Shown here: positions 1 through 15,228 of the stretch, piece by piece
How positions within the stretch are numbered: the first letter of the stretch is position 1
Layout of the letters: every line of letters starts with the position of its first letter
From: Oreohelix idahoensis
Taxonomy: Eukaryota; Mollusca; Gastropoda; Stylommatophora; Oreohelicidae
Direction of reading: 5' to 3'
Length of the DNA: 64,000 nucleotides
Assembly (NCBI GenBank): GCA_024509875.1
Contig: JAMPIV010000287.1
Location: forward strand, 210,001-274,000
Translations under genes and position numbers: made by a program
The notes under the pieces: model-generated
Seen by the model: only the letters and a program-made list of their open reading frames with translations
Told to the model about the DNA's origin: nothing
Database searches by the model: none

Positions 1-1150
1 CCCTTGAGTATAAGAGTGAGATTCATCTTTGTTTCATAGATCTGGAAAAGGCGTTTGACAGGGTCCCCTGGAGCAAACTTTGGGACTGTTTGGCAAGGAA
101 GAATATTCCAGCACCTCTGATTCATGCTATACAGAGCTTCTACAAGTCTTGCAGAAATTATGTGAGGACAGCAAACCATAAGTCAGAAGAGTTCAGGACC
201 ACCACTGGTGTAAGACAATGTGATATCCTATCACCTTACCTCTTCATACTCCTTATGGACGATGTCATCAAGGCATGTAAGGAGAGAACAAGAAAGTATT
301 CAGTGGGGTACTGGAAGATGAGACAGGTCTATATTTCGGAGCTGGCATTTGCTAATGATGTTGCCCTGATTGCTAAATCAGAGGCACATCTCCAATCCAA
401 CCTGCAAGTCTGGAAGGAAGAGCTGGAGAAGAGAGGAATGGTCATAAGCAGCTCTAAAACAAAATCCATGGTGATATCACGAGAAGAAAGAAGACATCAG
501 ATTAAGCTGGGAGAACAGGTCCTGGAGCAGGTCGACCACTTTAAATACCTCGGAGCTATTATAGACCGAAAGGGAGGCATCAAAGAAGAGTTGGCCACTC
601 TAAAAGCAGCGGCTGGGAGACTTTTTCAGGCCATAAATCGTGGATTCCTCAGCAAGAAAGAGGTTGGTAAGAAAACGAAGATGGCTGTATACCGCTCCAC
701 CTATGTCCCAGTCTTGACATATGGATGCGAGTCGTGGGCAATGACTACAACCCACAAAAGCCAGATCCAAACCACAGAAATGAGGTATCTGAGGAAAGTG
801 GTTGAAGTAACAAGAAGAGACATGGTCCGCAACCAGACGATCCATCAAGGCCTAAAATCCCATCCGCTGCAGACCCAAATAGAACAGTCCCAACTAAGAT
901 GGTTTGGCCATGTCTGCAGAATGGGAGAAGATCGGCTACCACGACAAGCATGGGAAACAAAGAGCCAGGGATCCAGACCTCCAGGACGACCCAGAGTCCG
1001 CTGGGAGGACAACATTAGACAATCTTTGAAGGACCGAGGACTAGAATGGAACCAGGCCAGGAAGAAGACAGCTGATAGAATGGTCTGGCGCTCTCTCTTC
1101 CAAACCTCTACACCTCACGGTAGAAGGGGAACGACTAAGTAAGTAAGTAA
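1..1150 (+). pseudogene. LINE A: 3' half of a non-LTR retrotransposon reverse transcriptase
   Basis: The frame is open from the window edge (codons from position 3) to TAA at 1140-1142, so this is the C-terminal part of a longer ORF. RT motif A (IDLEKAFDRVPW) is at about 45-80, a motif B-like GVRQCDILSP at about 210-240, and the catalytic box reads FAND at 348-359 where active enzymes have F/YADD. The first catalytic Asp is therefore Asn, and the usual G of GVRQG is Cys, so the enzyme is probably dead although the frame is open. The C-terminal part has the RWFGHVCRM and GRPRVRWEDNI stretches common in endonuclease-type animal LINEs. The 3' end is a short (TAAG)n tail at 1134-1151, as several LINE clades have. 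Clade not assigned. The ORF could start upstream of the window. Confidence 0.85.
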
Positions 1151-1151
1151 G

Positions 1152-2179
1152 AGTTGGGTCACTGTTGGACCACCACTGCAAAGCGGGGGAGGCAATCCGT
1201 GACAGTTTCAGAACAAGGACTGCATTGTAATGCTTGACACTGAACGTCTAATTCATTTGTCGATTTTTTTTGTCTGTCTTTATGCTACACTCCTCTACGT
1301 CAGAGTAGCTTAAATTCTCCTTTCATCAAAGGCTTTTCCCTAAGATAAACACCCACTTTTGGGGGGTTTAAACCACTCCTGACACGTTTATCTTTTTGTT
1401 TGTGCTCAGTCACCGCTTTGCCAAGCTGGTGCCAATAAGATCAAGCGATTAATCCTCGAGTGTTTGTTTAGATAAACTCAGACGTTAGTCAAGCAGCATT
1501 GTGATCAGCAGTGATGTTGTCAGGTCCAGACATTCTAATTACGTAGCTGCTTCCGTCAGGGGAAAAGAAGCACCGGTCAGATGTTGTAGGATTAATGTAA
1601 GATTGTAATTTAAAAGATAACTAATGTTTAATTTGGGGGCATGACTTGCAGAAAGAATGCCACTCCCACGTTTGTCTTGATTACCACAAGACTGAAATAT
1701 TATGACAGGAGATATGACATAATTGTTTCCGGCAAGGGCAACGATTAGTTACACTATCATATATGGCCATTCCAATAATTCTGATGATGGGCAGGGAGAA
1801 AATTGACTAAAATAAGCCGTCTTAAACGATAATTGGCTTTAAAGTAAACAATAAACTAACATAACCTCTGATTGGTTTCACCAAACATAAACCAACGAAT
1901 GAAAAATTTCATGTAGGCGGAATTCTCACTATAAGTTAACGAGAGATTAAAACTCGTGACTGATTTTCCAATTCTCATCAGACAGACAAAACGTCAGAAA
2001 GATACAAAACAAGGATTCCATTACATGACGTGCTAACGGTTTTAGAATTAACTTAGAAAATTAAAAGTATTAAACTTCTTTTATAATACTTAAAATCACA
2101 AGACCGAGGAAATCATCATCATGTGTTAAAGTTAGGAGTTGTGAATTTACAATTATCATTTACACATATGAGCAGAGAG
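1152..2179. other. unassigned AT-rich sequence
   Basis: I see no long ORF, tandem repeat or recognisable element. It lies between the LINE A tail and an LTR relic and may hold diverged repeat DNA or host intergenic sequence. Confidence 0.4.
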
Positions 2180-4432
2180 GAAATCCCCTTGTTTTCTACT
2201 GCGTATGCAAATTGTAACGTTTCACGTTGATATTAAAGGCCTTCTGCAACATACACGCGTTTCCCAAACACACAATAAAATGTGCTGCCTTTCTAAGAAA
2301 AACCTTGAAATATGCAAGTTGACCTAAATTTTAAATTCCATTCATGTCTTTTTCTACACTATGTTACCAAGATCAAAAGACAGATGGACAAAAGGATAGC
2401 GAGAAGGGAGAGGCAGAAAGCCGAACACTAAACACGCTTCGCGCGATACACAAATGCTGCCATCACGCGTGTAAGACTACATGCACTAACTTTTTTTCAG
2501 ACGGACAGTGATAAAATACACTACCCTTCCCAGAGTTAGGTTTTAAAATCACAAAAAAAAACGCTTATTAGAAAAGATAACAATAGATGGGTTTACGGTT
2601 GAAAACATAACAGTACCCAGACAGCACATCTTCGAAACAGGAGGTAGAAAATACATATTTTGAACGCAGCCACGTAGCTCTTTTAAATTTGGATATTTGG
2701 GTTCCTTAGGGCTTGCTGACAAAGAATATGTAAAACGTTACGCAAATAGTCCAGGAATTAATAAATTATACCCAAAATAAAATAGTGGGGATGCCTGACA
2801 GCATGGAATCATTTCTGCTCATAAAATTTTTTTTATAACGTGTTTGAAAAAAATCTTACGTTACAGAATTAGCCTACCATGTAAACTCCAAATTGATTGG
2901 AGCGCAACAAATGAAAGACTAACCACGATTGGTCGGGCTATAAATACTATCTTTCGTTGTTAGGGGAGACGTGAAAAGGTAACATTTTTTCAAACACTTG
3001 TCGAAACGTGGCCTCATTGGCTAGACTCGCTGATATACTCACTTAGGAGCGTTAGTTCGAGACCACTAGTGCAAATAATCTTGATAAAGCAACAGTGCGT
3101 TGAAGCCAGCTCATATTTGTGTTAAATAAAAGCCTGGAACATAAGCAGATGGGAATTTGTGCCAGTAATTGTGCCAGAATTCATTGCTAATCAACGTATC
3201 TGTGTTTATTTCCATGAAATTGTGGTAAGCTTGAACCATTCAGTATCTTTTAATGAAAATTGAATGTAAATTGTTAATTTATGCCTGTATATATATGTGT
3301 AGTTCAGTGGCAAACAGGAGATAAAGCCTATAATGCTCCAGCCTGAACAGAGGGTGTCGGAGGGAAGTAAAACGGCATGGAATGGCCAAATAGTACACTG
3401 ACACCTGGATGATTGATTAGACAGAAATAATGCTGGAAGTGCAGAGGCGTGGTAACCATTAAGGAGGTAAATACTGGTATAAAGTATTTCAGATGAAGCT
3501 GACAGTTGGCCTAACGCTCTGAACTCAATGTTTGTGTTGTATTGTGCTCAGTGTAGAACTAGAGTATCAATTAGTTATGAAGTAGAAGGTACATCCTTCT
3601 TGTTTTCAGGGACCGTGGTCTTGATGGTACTGAGCAGCACCTGGTCAGAGCTTTGCTGAATCCAGAGTCGGACAGCATACTCCTTGGTCTTTTTAGCTAT
3701 CAGTGAGGTGTCTCCAGAGCCCAGGGGAGAATTCGAGCAGAGGAGTCCTTTCCTGCCGCCATCACGCAAGATAAGCTGATTTGGCCAGCTGAGCTCAACA
3801 TTATGTCCCCTCATCTTGAAATGACTTTGTAAAAATAACATTCAGAGGGGAATTTAATTGTCTTAATATCAGGAACTGAGAACATCTCCAATACTAGTCC
3901 CAAAAGACAAACTATTGAAGTCATGATGACAAATACCAACAGAGCTTGAACAAAACAAAACCAGTATTACCTCATATTACCACTACACAACTGACACACA
4001 TAGGATATTTTTAATAATATATGTCACTACAATATTCATATTGATAAAGTCTGTACATATACTTGTAATTAAAATTGATTGTGATTCCTGGTTCCTTTGT
4101 ATTTGAATCAGGACACATATACCTTTATGATAACCATGAATACATATTGTTATTTGAAAAGTTATCAGTGACTCCTTAAGATATTCTCATAGAGTGTTAT
4201 ATGTATGTGAGTGTCACAGTGTTGTCAAGAGTAGTGGATTAAATTAAATTGTTTATCTGTCTGTTGTTGTGACTTACACTTCATCATACACATACCCTAG
4301 ACACATAACGTAGTCATCACACTATTCCAGAATAATTCTGACTGAGATATATATAGATATGTGGTAGCAAGTAAGGTTATCTATAATACACTACTCTTAA
4401 TAGATATAGATACCTTCACAGCTGATCTCAAT
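2180..4432 (+). mobile_element. Gmr1-like gypsy LTR, truncated relic (copy 1)
   Basis: This stretch is collinear with the long LTR at 56977-59426 and the solo LTR at 45846-48256. Shared landmarks, in order, are the 'aaatcccc..tt' start, the region before a TATA-like 'gctataaata' (about 2939), 'aataaaagcctgg' (about 3126), 'gctccagcctgaacag' (about 3335) and 'ccttcacagctgatctca' near the end. Compared with those copies, about 115 bp is missing at the 5' end and about 55 bp at the 3' end, so neither terminus nor a target duplication remains. Visible divergence is clearly higher than between the two LTRs of the 57-64 kb element, so this is an older copy. Confidence 0.8.
3575..3841 (-). other. 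antisense ORF inside the LTR relic (88 codons)
   Basis: An 88-codon minus-strand ORF lies inside the LTR relic. The same antisense frame is open in the corresponding part of the young LTR (58515-58709, 64 codons) and is largely kept in the solo LTR (about 47370-47590), with the shared core KEYAVRLW.QQSSDQVLL. I do not recognise the protein. Copies of one repeat share ORFs by descent, so this is not by itself evidence of coding. Confidence 0.25.
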
Positions 4433-7831
<3,399 letters not shown>

Positions 7832-8669
7832 AAATATATATCCTTCGTTGGTGTTGATAACTCGGCGTTTGAAAGTGATGATTGCACCTGTATGACTCTT
7901 TTTTTAAAATACATAAATGCAGGGTTAATATATTAATAAAGCTTAGCTGAATTACCTTCAGATTGGTGCTCGATACATACGAGTCCGATATCAATCTCAC
8001 AGAAATGGGTGGGGGATAAACAATTTACAACAAACTTAGTCAACGCAGTTGTTGTACGTGCCATCCTAGAAATCCCTGTGAAACTCCCTGAAATAAAAGC
8101 ATCATCCTCCTATTTACATCACTGCGAAGAGTAATCTTGAGCGAAGGTTGCTACCTTTGGAAACCTCATCCTTTTACTTCACTGTCGGACCATTCGTGAA
8201 CCACTACGGCAGATCAAGGGATCCAAGCCGCAACAATGTGTGTTCTTTTTATAGCCAGCGACTGGTTTTCATCTCTATCTCCACTGACACTGTCTTCTTG
8301 TTTTACTATTTCAGTAACACAAACAAATTTTTCAGTGCGACAAATATGTTTTTTAAATTTTATCAAACTGCATTTTTAGTCTTAATAAAAGGTCTATTTT
8401 ATTACTGGTCTGTCTGACTGACTATAGCTAAAAGTTGCGGGAGCCGAGGGAGAAGTTTGGTTTTTGGTATTACTTTGGTATTAATATTTTTTCCCCAGTT
8501 TTGGCGAAACAGTCTCCACAAGTATACTTGTGACCGGGTGGCTATACAGGACAGTCTGACTGTCCGATGATCGTAGTAGTTACCAATTCCTTCATTCTTC
8601 TTGCGTGGCAGTTCTCATTCGTTCTAACTTGCACACAGACTGTACCCTTGATTGGAACACCTTGATTTT
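7832..8669. other. unassigned sequence
   Basis: No recognisable gene or element. An 89-codon plus-strand ORF (8148-8417) rich in Phe, Tyr and Ser has no visible domain and is probably chance. Confidence 0.35.
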
Positions 8670-9560
8670 AAACCATTAAGCTCGATCTATACCATCACCA
8701 GAAAGAAAGATACCCGGTGCAGTTCGATCTATACCATCACAAGGAAGAAAAGATACCCGATGAAACTCGATCTATACCATCGCAGGACAGAAATGATACC
8801 CGGTGAAACTCGATCTATACAATAACAGGAATGAAATGATACCCGGTGCAGCTCGATCTATACCATCACAGGAATGAAATGATACCCGGTGAAACTCGAT
8901 CTATACCATCACGGGAATGAAATGATACCCGGTGAAACTCGATCTATACCATCATAGGAATTAAATTATACCCGGTGAAACTCGATCTATACAATAACAT
9001 GAATGAAATGATACCTGGTAAAACTCGATCTATACCATCACAGGAATGAAATGATACCTGGTAAAACTCGATCTATACCATCACAGGACAGAAATGATAT
9101 CCGGTGCTGCTCGAACTATACCATCACAGGAATGAAATGATACCCTGTTAAACTCGATCTATACCATCACAGGAAAGAAATGATACCCGGTGAAACTCGA
9201 TCTATACCATCATAGGAATTAAATTATACCCGGTGAAACTCGATCTATACAATGACATGAATGAAATGATACCCGGTGCAGATCGATCTATACCATCACG
9301 GAAATGAAATGATACCCGGTGAAGCTCGATCTATAACATCACGGAAATGAAATGATACATGGTCAAACTCGATCTATACCATCACAGGAATGAAATGATA
9401 CCCGGTGAAGCTCGATCTATAACATCACGGAAATGAAATGATACCCGGTGAAGCTCGATCTATAACATCACGGAAATGAAATGATACATGGTAAAACTCG
9501 ATCTATACCATCACAGGAATGAAATGATACCCGGTGCAGATCGATCTATACCATCATCAG
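8670..9560. repeat. 43-bp minisatellite, about 20 units
   Basis: Tandem units of about 43 bp keep the blocks 'ctcgatctatacca' and 'gaaatgatacccggtg'. Variants alternate 'aaactcg' with 'cagctcg' or 'gaagctcg', and 'catcacagg' with 'aataacagg', which suggests higher-order amplification of two- or three-unit blocks. No ORF runs through the array. Confidence 0.95.
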
Positions 9561-9769
9561 AAAGACAAAAGACACCGTGAAAGAGGATTTAAAACAATGG
9601 CAATATCTGAAAAAAGGTCATTTGGTGTTGAATGTACGAGTAATATAGGAAGAAAATATCGGCGACTATAATTCTAAAACCAGTGATAATCACATGAATA
9701 CAAAGTAATGAAAGAAAGAGAAGCTGAGAAATATAACATGGTAGTAAAAAACCACAAAGAGGAAGGTGT

Positions 9770-10022
9770 AGTTGTTGTAGTGGTCGTAGCAGGAGCAGTC
9801 CTAGTAGAGTGGTGGGGGTGGTAGTAGTAGCACTGTTAGTACTAAAAGTAGTAGCAGTATATTAGTGGCAGGGGTAGTAGTACTAATAGTAGTAGTAATA
9901 GTAGTAGTTTAAATAGTAATGGTAGTAGTAGTAAAAGTAGTGGTAGTAATAGTAATAGTAGTAGTTGTAATAGTAATGGTAGTAGTAGTATTAGCAGTAA
10001 TTGTAACAGTAATGGTAGTACA
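9770..10022. repeat. imperfect (GTA)n repeat, left flank of LINE B
   Basis: GTA/GTAAT-rich imperfect trinucleotide repeat. It ends where LINE B begins, and a similar GTA-rich stretch follows the LINE B 3' end at 17190. The pair looks like one repeat split by the LINE. Confidence 0.85.
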
Positions 10023-10023
10023 A

Positions 10024-10700
10024 CTAATGACAAAGAAGAGTCTGTGAAAGAAGCATTTTATACTAGACTACAGGAAATTATGGAAAAAGTAAATAGAAGA
10101 GACATCACAATTTTGATGGGTGACATGAATGCAAAGATAGGTACAGTCAACACCGGCTTTGAAAAAGTCATGGGAAAACATGGGCTAGGAATAATGAATG
10201 AAAATGGGGAACTATTCTCAAACTTCTGTGCTTCAAATCAACTGGCTATAGGAGGAAGCATGTATCCACATAAGAGAATACACAAGGCAACATAGATATC
10301 ACCAGACCATAGAACAGAAAATCAGATTGATCATATATGCATAAACAAGAAGTTTAGATCATCATTGCAGGATGTAAAGGTATATAGAGGAGCAGATGTA
10401 GCATCAGATCACCACCTTCTGACAGCCAAAGTAAAAATGAAACTCAAGAGATATGCAACAATGCAAAATTATAAACAACAATTTAATGTAGGACATCTAA
10501 GAAATCAAGAAACAAGAGACAAATTTGCGGTCACAATATCCAACAAATTCCAAGTGCTCCAACAGCTGGAAGAAGTAGAGAATACAGAAGACTATTGGCA
10601 GCAAATCAAAACTGTATGGAATGAGACATGTTAAGAAATACTGGGGAAAAGGGAACGACAACAAAAAGCATGGATAACAACAGAAACCATCAATAAGATA
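10024..10700 (+). pseudogene. LINE B, first segment: AP endonuclease part and linker
   Basis: The endonuclease nicks the genomic target for target-primed reverse transcription. Visible are ILMGDMNAKIG (about 10110-10140), NENGELFSNFC (about 10195-10235), IDHICINKKF (about 10327-10356) and SDHHLLTAK (about 10390-10430); these are the GDxN, xDHI and SDH signatures of APE-type LINE endonucleases. The N-terminal third is missing (5' truncation at the GTA repeat). In-frame stops at about 10294 and 10633 mark it as dead. The segment runs to the target-site duplication at 10687-10701 and continues at 15229. Confidence 0.85.
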
Positions 10701-10947
10701 ATAATAATAATAATAATAATAATAATAGCCCCTTCAGTCATAACTGACTATGGGAATGCGCCCCTGAGGTGACAGCCCTCAGCTGCAACAGAAAACCATT
10801 GCTCCTTTCTAACGATTAATTCTCCTCACCTAATGCTTCTTGTGTGAGCCTCCCTTCGCCCCAAACTGACTATGGGAATGGCTGAGCGTCCGTAAATAGC
10901 ATCGCTACTTCCTGGTGCGATCTCTCAGCTTGTATCCTCCCATGTTG

Positions 10948-13859
10948 CTAAATAGCATCGCTACTTATGTCCAATGCCCTCATATCTCTCTTGCACACAT
11001 CTTTGAACCTCAGCTGTGGTCGCCCAACTGTTCTCTTGCCCTCTGCTAATTGTCCGTAGAAGATATCTTTTGGGATGCGACCATCATCCATGCGGCGAAC
11101 ATGGCCAAGCCAGCGAAGTCTGCGCTGTCTAAGAAGCGTATACATACTTTGAAGGCCAGCACGTGACAACGCCTCGACATTTGTCACTTTATCTTTCCAC
11201 GAGATGCCGAGGATGCGGCGTAGACACCGCAAATGGAAGGTATTGAGCCTTCTTTCTTGCTTAGCATAGGTCGTCCAGGTCTCGCTGCCATATAGGAGTG
11301 TGCTGGTGACGCAGGCATTATATACCGCAGCTTTGGTCTTATGGTAGACCCTAGGTATGTGAAGTGGTGCACCACTGCCAATTCATAGTTATCGATAGTG
11401 ATACCTGGTGCAGCACCCACATCCTGACTCAGCACATTCGTTTTCTTTAGACTTATTGTGAGGCCAAAGTCCTTGCATGCTTTAGTGAAGCGATTCATCA
11501 AGCTCTGAAGCTCCTGTTGGCTTTGAGTGATGACTGCAGCATCATCAGCGAACAACAAGTCTCTTATAGTGACCCTTCTGATTTTTGTTTTTGCCTTCAG
11601 CCTTGAAAGATTAAACAGACGGCCATCTGACCTAGTGTGAAGGCATATTCCTTCAGTTGCATCTCTGAATGCATGTTTCAAGAGTAAGGCAAAGAAGATT
11701 CCGAAGAGGGTCGGAGCCAGAACACAGCCTTGTTTAACGCCACTTCGTATATCAAAGGGCTGTGACGTGCTTCCAGCATATTGGACTGTTCCCTTCATGC
11801 CGTCATGGAATGACTTTATCATTTCCAGCATTTTAGAAGGGCAGCCTATTTTCAGGAGGATTTTAAAGAGTCCATCCCTACTAACCAGGTCGAATGCTTT
11901 TTGTGAGGTCTATAAAGGCGATATATAATGGTCTTTTCTGCTCTCTTGATTTTTCCTGAAGCTGGCGGAGAGAGAAGATCATGTCTGTTGTTGATCTGCC
12001 AGCTCGGAATCCACACTGTGACTCTGGATATATGCGCTCAGCTAACTTGTGTAGTCGCATTAAGATGACTTTGGCAAAAACCTTACCAACAATACTAAGA
12101 AGAGAGATGCCTCTGTAGTTATTGCAATCACTTCTGTCTCCTTTATTTTTATACAGTGTTACAATCTTGGCATCTCGCATGTCTTGAGGAATAGTTGTCT
12201 CTTCCCAGCACTGGCACAGCATCCTATGCAGGGGATGTAATAGCGTGCTCTTACAGCATTTGATTAAATCAGGAGGAATCCCATCACTGCCTGGTGCTTT
12301 GCCAGAGGCCAAGCTATCAATGGCCTTGCTGAGTTCCTCTAATGTTGGTTCGGCATCCAGCTCCTCCATAGTTGGCAGACTGTTGACACCATCAAGGGCT
12401 GCAGGCGTAACGGTATTGTCTCTAGCGTAAAGCTCAGAGTAGTGCTCGACCCACCTCTCCATCTGCTTACCCTTATCGGTTAGCTTCTCTCCGCTGATGG
12501 TTTTTAGCGGTGCCGTCTTACTTTTATGGGGGCCAAGTGCTTTCTTTATACCGTCATACATTTGTCTAATGTTGCCTGTTTGCGCTGCGATCTGGATGCT
12601 CTCACTGAGCTGGAGCCAGTAGTCATTTGCACAGCGTCGAGCAGTTTGTTGAACTTTGCTTCTCGTAGCCCTCAGGATCTGTAGGGTTCTGGCACTCGGT
12701 GAACTTTTGTATTCATTCATAGCACTGCGCTTAGCTTCAATGACAGGTGCCATCACATCTGATGAAGCATCAAACCAGTCATTTGACTTTGCTGTTTTCT
12801 TACCAAAGGTGGCAAGTGCAGTACTTTGAATGGTGTTCCGTAGATGCTCCTAGTTCTCTGTAATAGTATCACCATGCTGAGGGCTACTGAACACTTTCTC
12901 GAAGGTCGCAGTGAATTGAGCGATCATGAAAGGGTCTGACATCTTGCTGGTATCAATGCGTGGTTTCCCTTCATGTCTGACACGATAGAGTTTCTTGGTT
13001 GTGCTCTGATTTTGCAGCAAACCAAGGAGTGATCTGTGTCACAGTCTGCACTATGGTACGAGCGCGTGGAGAGCACAGACCTGAGGAGTGGCTTTCTGAC
13101 GAGAATCAGGTCAAGTTGGTGCCAGTGCTTGGATCGTGGGTGTCTCCATGACACCTTATGCTGGGGTTTTGTCTGAAAGTAGGTGTTGGTCACGCAGAGG
13201 TCATGGTGGACGCACAACTCTAAGAGCCGTTGTCCATTTTCATTCATCTTGCCAATACCAAACCTGCCCAGACATGAAGGCCATGAACCATTATCGGCAC
13301 CCACTCTAGCGTTAAAGTCACCAAGGAGAACAAGCTGTTCTTGCCTAGGTATGCTTTTGATAATTGCTGTTAGATTCTCGTAGAACTCATCTTTAGCTTC
13401 TGAGGCAGAGTACAGAGTAGGAGCATACACACTGACAAGGGTGATGGGACCTGTGCTAGTTTGCAGGCGGAGCGTTAACAGGCGTTCTGATCCATTCTCG
13501 CCTGGTTCAACCATTTTAGTTAGCGATTTTTTGACCGCAAAACCTACTCCGTGTTCTCTAGCTTTATTAAGATCTTTCCCTTGCCAATAAAATGTGTAGT
13601 CCTTCTCGCTCACCGTTCCAGAGCCCGCCAGGCGCGTTTCCTGAAGTGCAGCTATATCCACCTGAATTCGTTTAAGCTCATCATTAATTATGGCTGTCTT
13701 CCTTACATCGTTTACATCCTGTAGGTTTTCGGATAGTCCAGTCACCATAGTCCGGACGTTCCAGCATCCCAATCTGAGAGTTTGCTTATTTCTATTTTTT
13801 CGATAATTGCTTGGTGCAAAATTTTCTGTCCACAGTTCGGGTTTGACCCTAATCCCCAT
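10948..13859 (-). pseudogene. LINE C endonuclease-reverse transcriptase, two or more frameshifts
   Basis: The first block (13859-12924) is an APE-type endonuclease: LGCWNVRTM, LQETRLAGSG, SVYAPT, LLGDFNARVG, HWHQLDLILVRK and CDTDHSLV. The second (12756-11881) has KAPGSDGIPPDLIK, NNYRGISLLS and CGFRAGRSTTD, ending at IAFIDLTK where a frameshift cuts motif A. The third (11831-11184) has GVKQGCVLAP and the catalytic LLFADDAAV (about 11540-11565). The fourth (11232-10948) is the C-terminal RRLRWLGHVRRM and VGRPQLRFKDV region. The proteins annotated in animal genomes as 'craniofacial development protein 2-like' are this kind of sequence, but this is a retroelement, not a host gene. All catalytic motifs can still be read, so decay is recent to moderate. 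Confidence 0.9.
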
Positions 13860-14924
13860 GCACCCAATGGGGAAAGCAGACAGTGGCGGGACAACACCTT
13901 ATTGACTGGGGGCTGCCCAGCTTGAAGCGGGCGGTAGCTGTCCAGTGAGATCCTGGAACCTCTCCCACTGTCGGAAGTAGCCCCTGGCGCCATGCCCTAC
14001 ACCAATTGGGCAAAATGCTTATAACCGGTAACTGCTACTTCCCGTGTTTTGCCGACACCTATAGGGTGAAGCTGGAGTGTCCTCTCCAGGGCGCGAGCTT
14101 GGGCACAGTTATATGGAGATCAAGCTGTTGCCCATGCAGCATGTTCCCCCTCTCCACACAGCCGGTAGATCCAAAGGAACGGCAGTAGCCGATACAGTTT
14201 GGTACCAGCCATGTCGCAGGAGTTGCCAGAATAATGTCGAATCGACATTAGACTGCCTTAGGGACTCCGACTCCGGATTTATCCTCAGGGTTTACTCCCG
14301 AAGCCAATTCCATAAATGGATATTCCCGCAAGGCAGCGGTGGTTTGAATTCAGAGTTCCTTCTCTTAGATAAGCTACCAACCAAGGATCACGAGCCCTAT
14401 CTGCCCGAAGCTGCTGGTTTTAAGGCGCCAGTCGCTCGCCTTTGCCCCTTCTCCCGTCAGTGGAAACAGTTCCGCCGGGCTCAAATTGAGCCACACATGA
14501 AGGCCGGGAGCTGGACTTGGTTGTCAGAGGCTGTTTGAGGCGCGTGCCATAGAAGTATTTTATCTGCAGTGAGAGCTTATCCTCACTACAACTCCCGGCA
14601 ATAACAACCTTTGTTGTCATGGTTGTGTGATATCAACCCTAAATCTGTAACGTATGATAACTACATATACTGACGAAAGCATACTCATCCATAGCTAAAC
14701 ACCTTATGATTCTGGGCATATGTGATGTATCCTCAATAAATCAATAACATACTGACATTTTTTTTACATACTGAGACAACTGTGTTACAAGAAAAATCTT
14801 TAAATAATCATTGTACAAATAGAAACAAAAAATTTTCTAGTGACATTCCTTGACACCAGTATTCTGAAAAGTTAGCAGAATCCAAATACGCCGCATTTAA
14901 ACTTAGTGTCAAACTGACATTTCA

Positions 14925-15125
14925 GAAAGTTTCAACCACAGAAATACCAGTACACAAACACTTGAAGTTAGCGTGACTTAGTTTCAACCACAGAAACACC
15001 AGTAAACAAACACTCACAACCACACAGTTTCAACCACAGAATCACCAGTACACAAACACTCACAACCACACAGTTTCAACCACTGAATCACCAGTACACA
15101 AACATTCACTACCACACAGTCACTC
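14925..15125. repeat. tandem repeats at the 5' end of LINE C
   Basis: About four imperfect units of 45-60 bp keep 'gtttcaaccacagaa' and 'caccagtacacaaacact'. They lie inside the target duplication that delimits LINE C, so they belong to the inserted DNA. In some LINEs, 5' monomers act as promoters; that role here is inference. Confidence 0.75.
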
Positions 15126-15228
15126 AGCCTAAGCAACTGCACCACCTACCACTGAGTTAGGGTTGGTAACTGACAGCTCAGATTTATAAACTCCTTCTTC
15201 CAGTGGCAGGCCAGTAATCTTTAATGGC

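Larger units (their letters stand above)
10701..15228 (-). mobile_element. LINE C, near full-length insertion inside LINE B
   Basis: The insertion is delimited by a 15-bp target duplication (ccatcaataagataa) at 10687-10701 and 15229-15243; the two LINE B halves resume cleanly outside it. On the minus strand the element has a 5' region with tandem repeats (14925-15125), a leader (about 13860-14640), an ORF with endonuclease and RT, and a 3' (ATT)n tail (10700-10728 on plus). The leader contains short ORFs without recognised domains. Because the 5' end is intact up to the duplication, this is a full-length or nearly full-length copy. Confidence 0.85.

Noticed and set aside
8670..9560. CRISPR-like repeat-spacer array
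   Set aside because: Units are contiguous with no unique spacers, and the genome is eukaryotic.
9842..10033. Leu-rich minus-strand ORF
   Set aside because: Translation of the GTA trinucleotide repeat.
10948..13859. Host 'craniofacial development protein 2-like' gene
   Set aside because: Endonuclease plus RT motifs, 3' tail and target duplication show a LINE.
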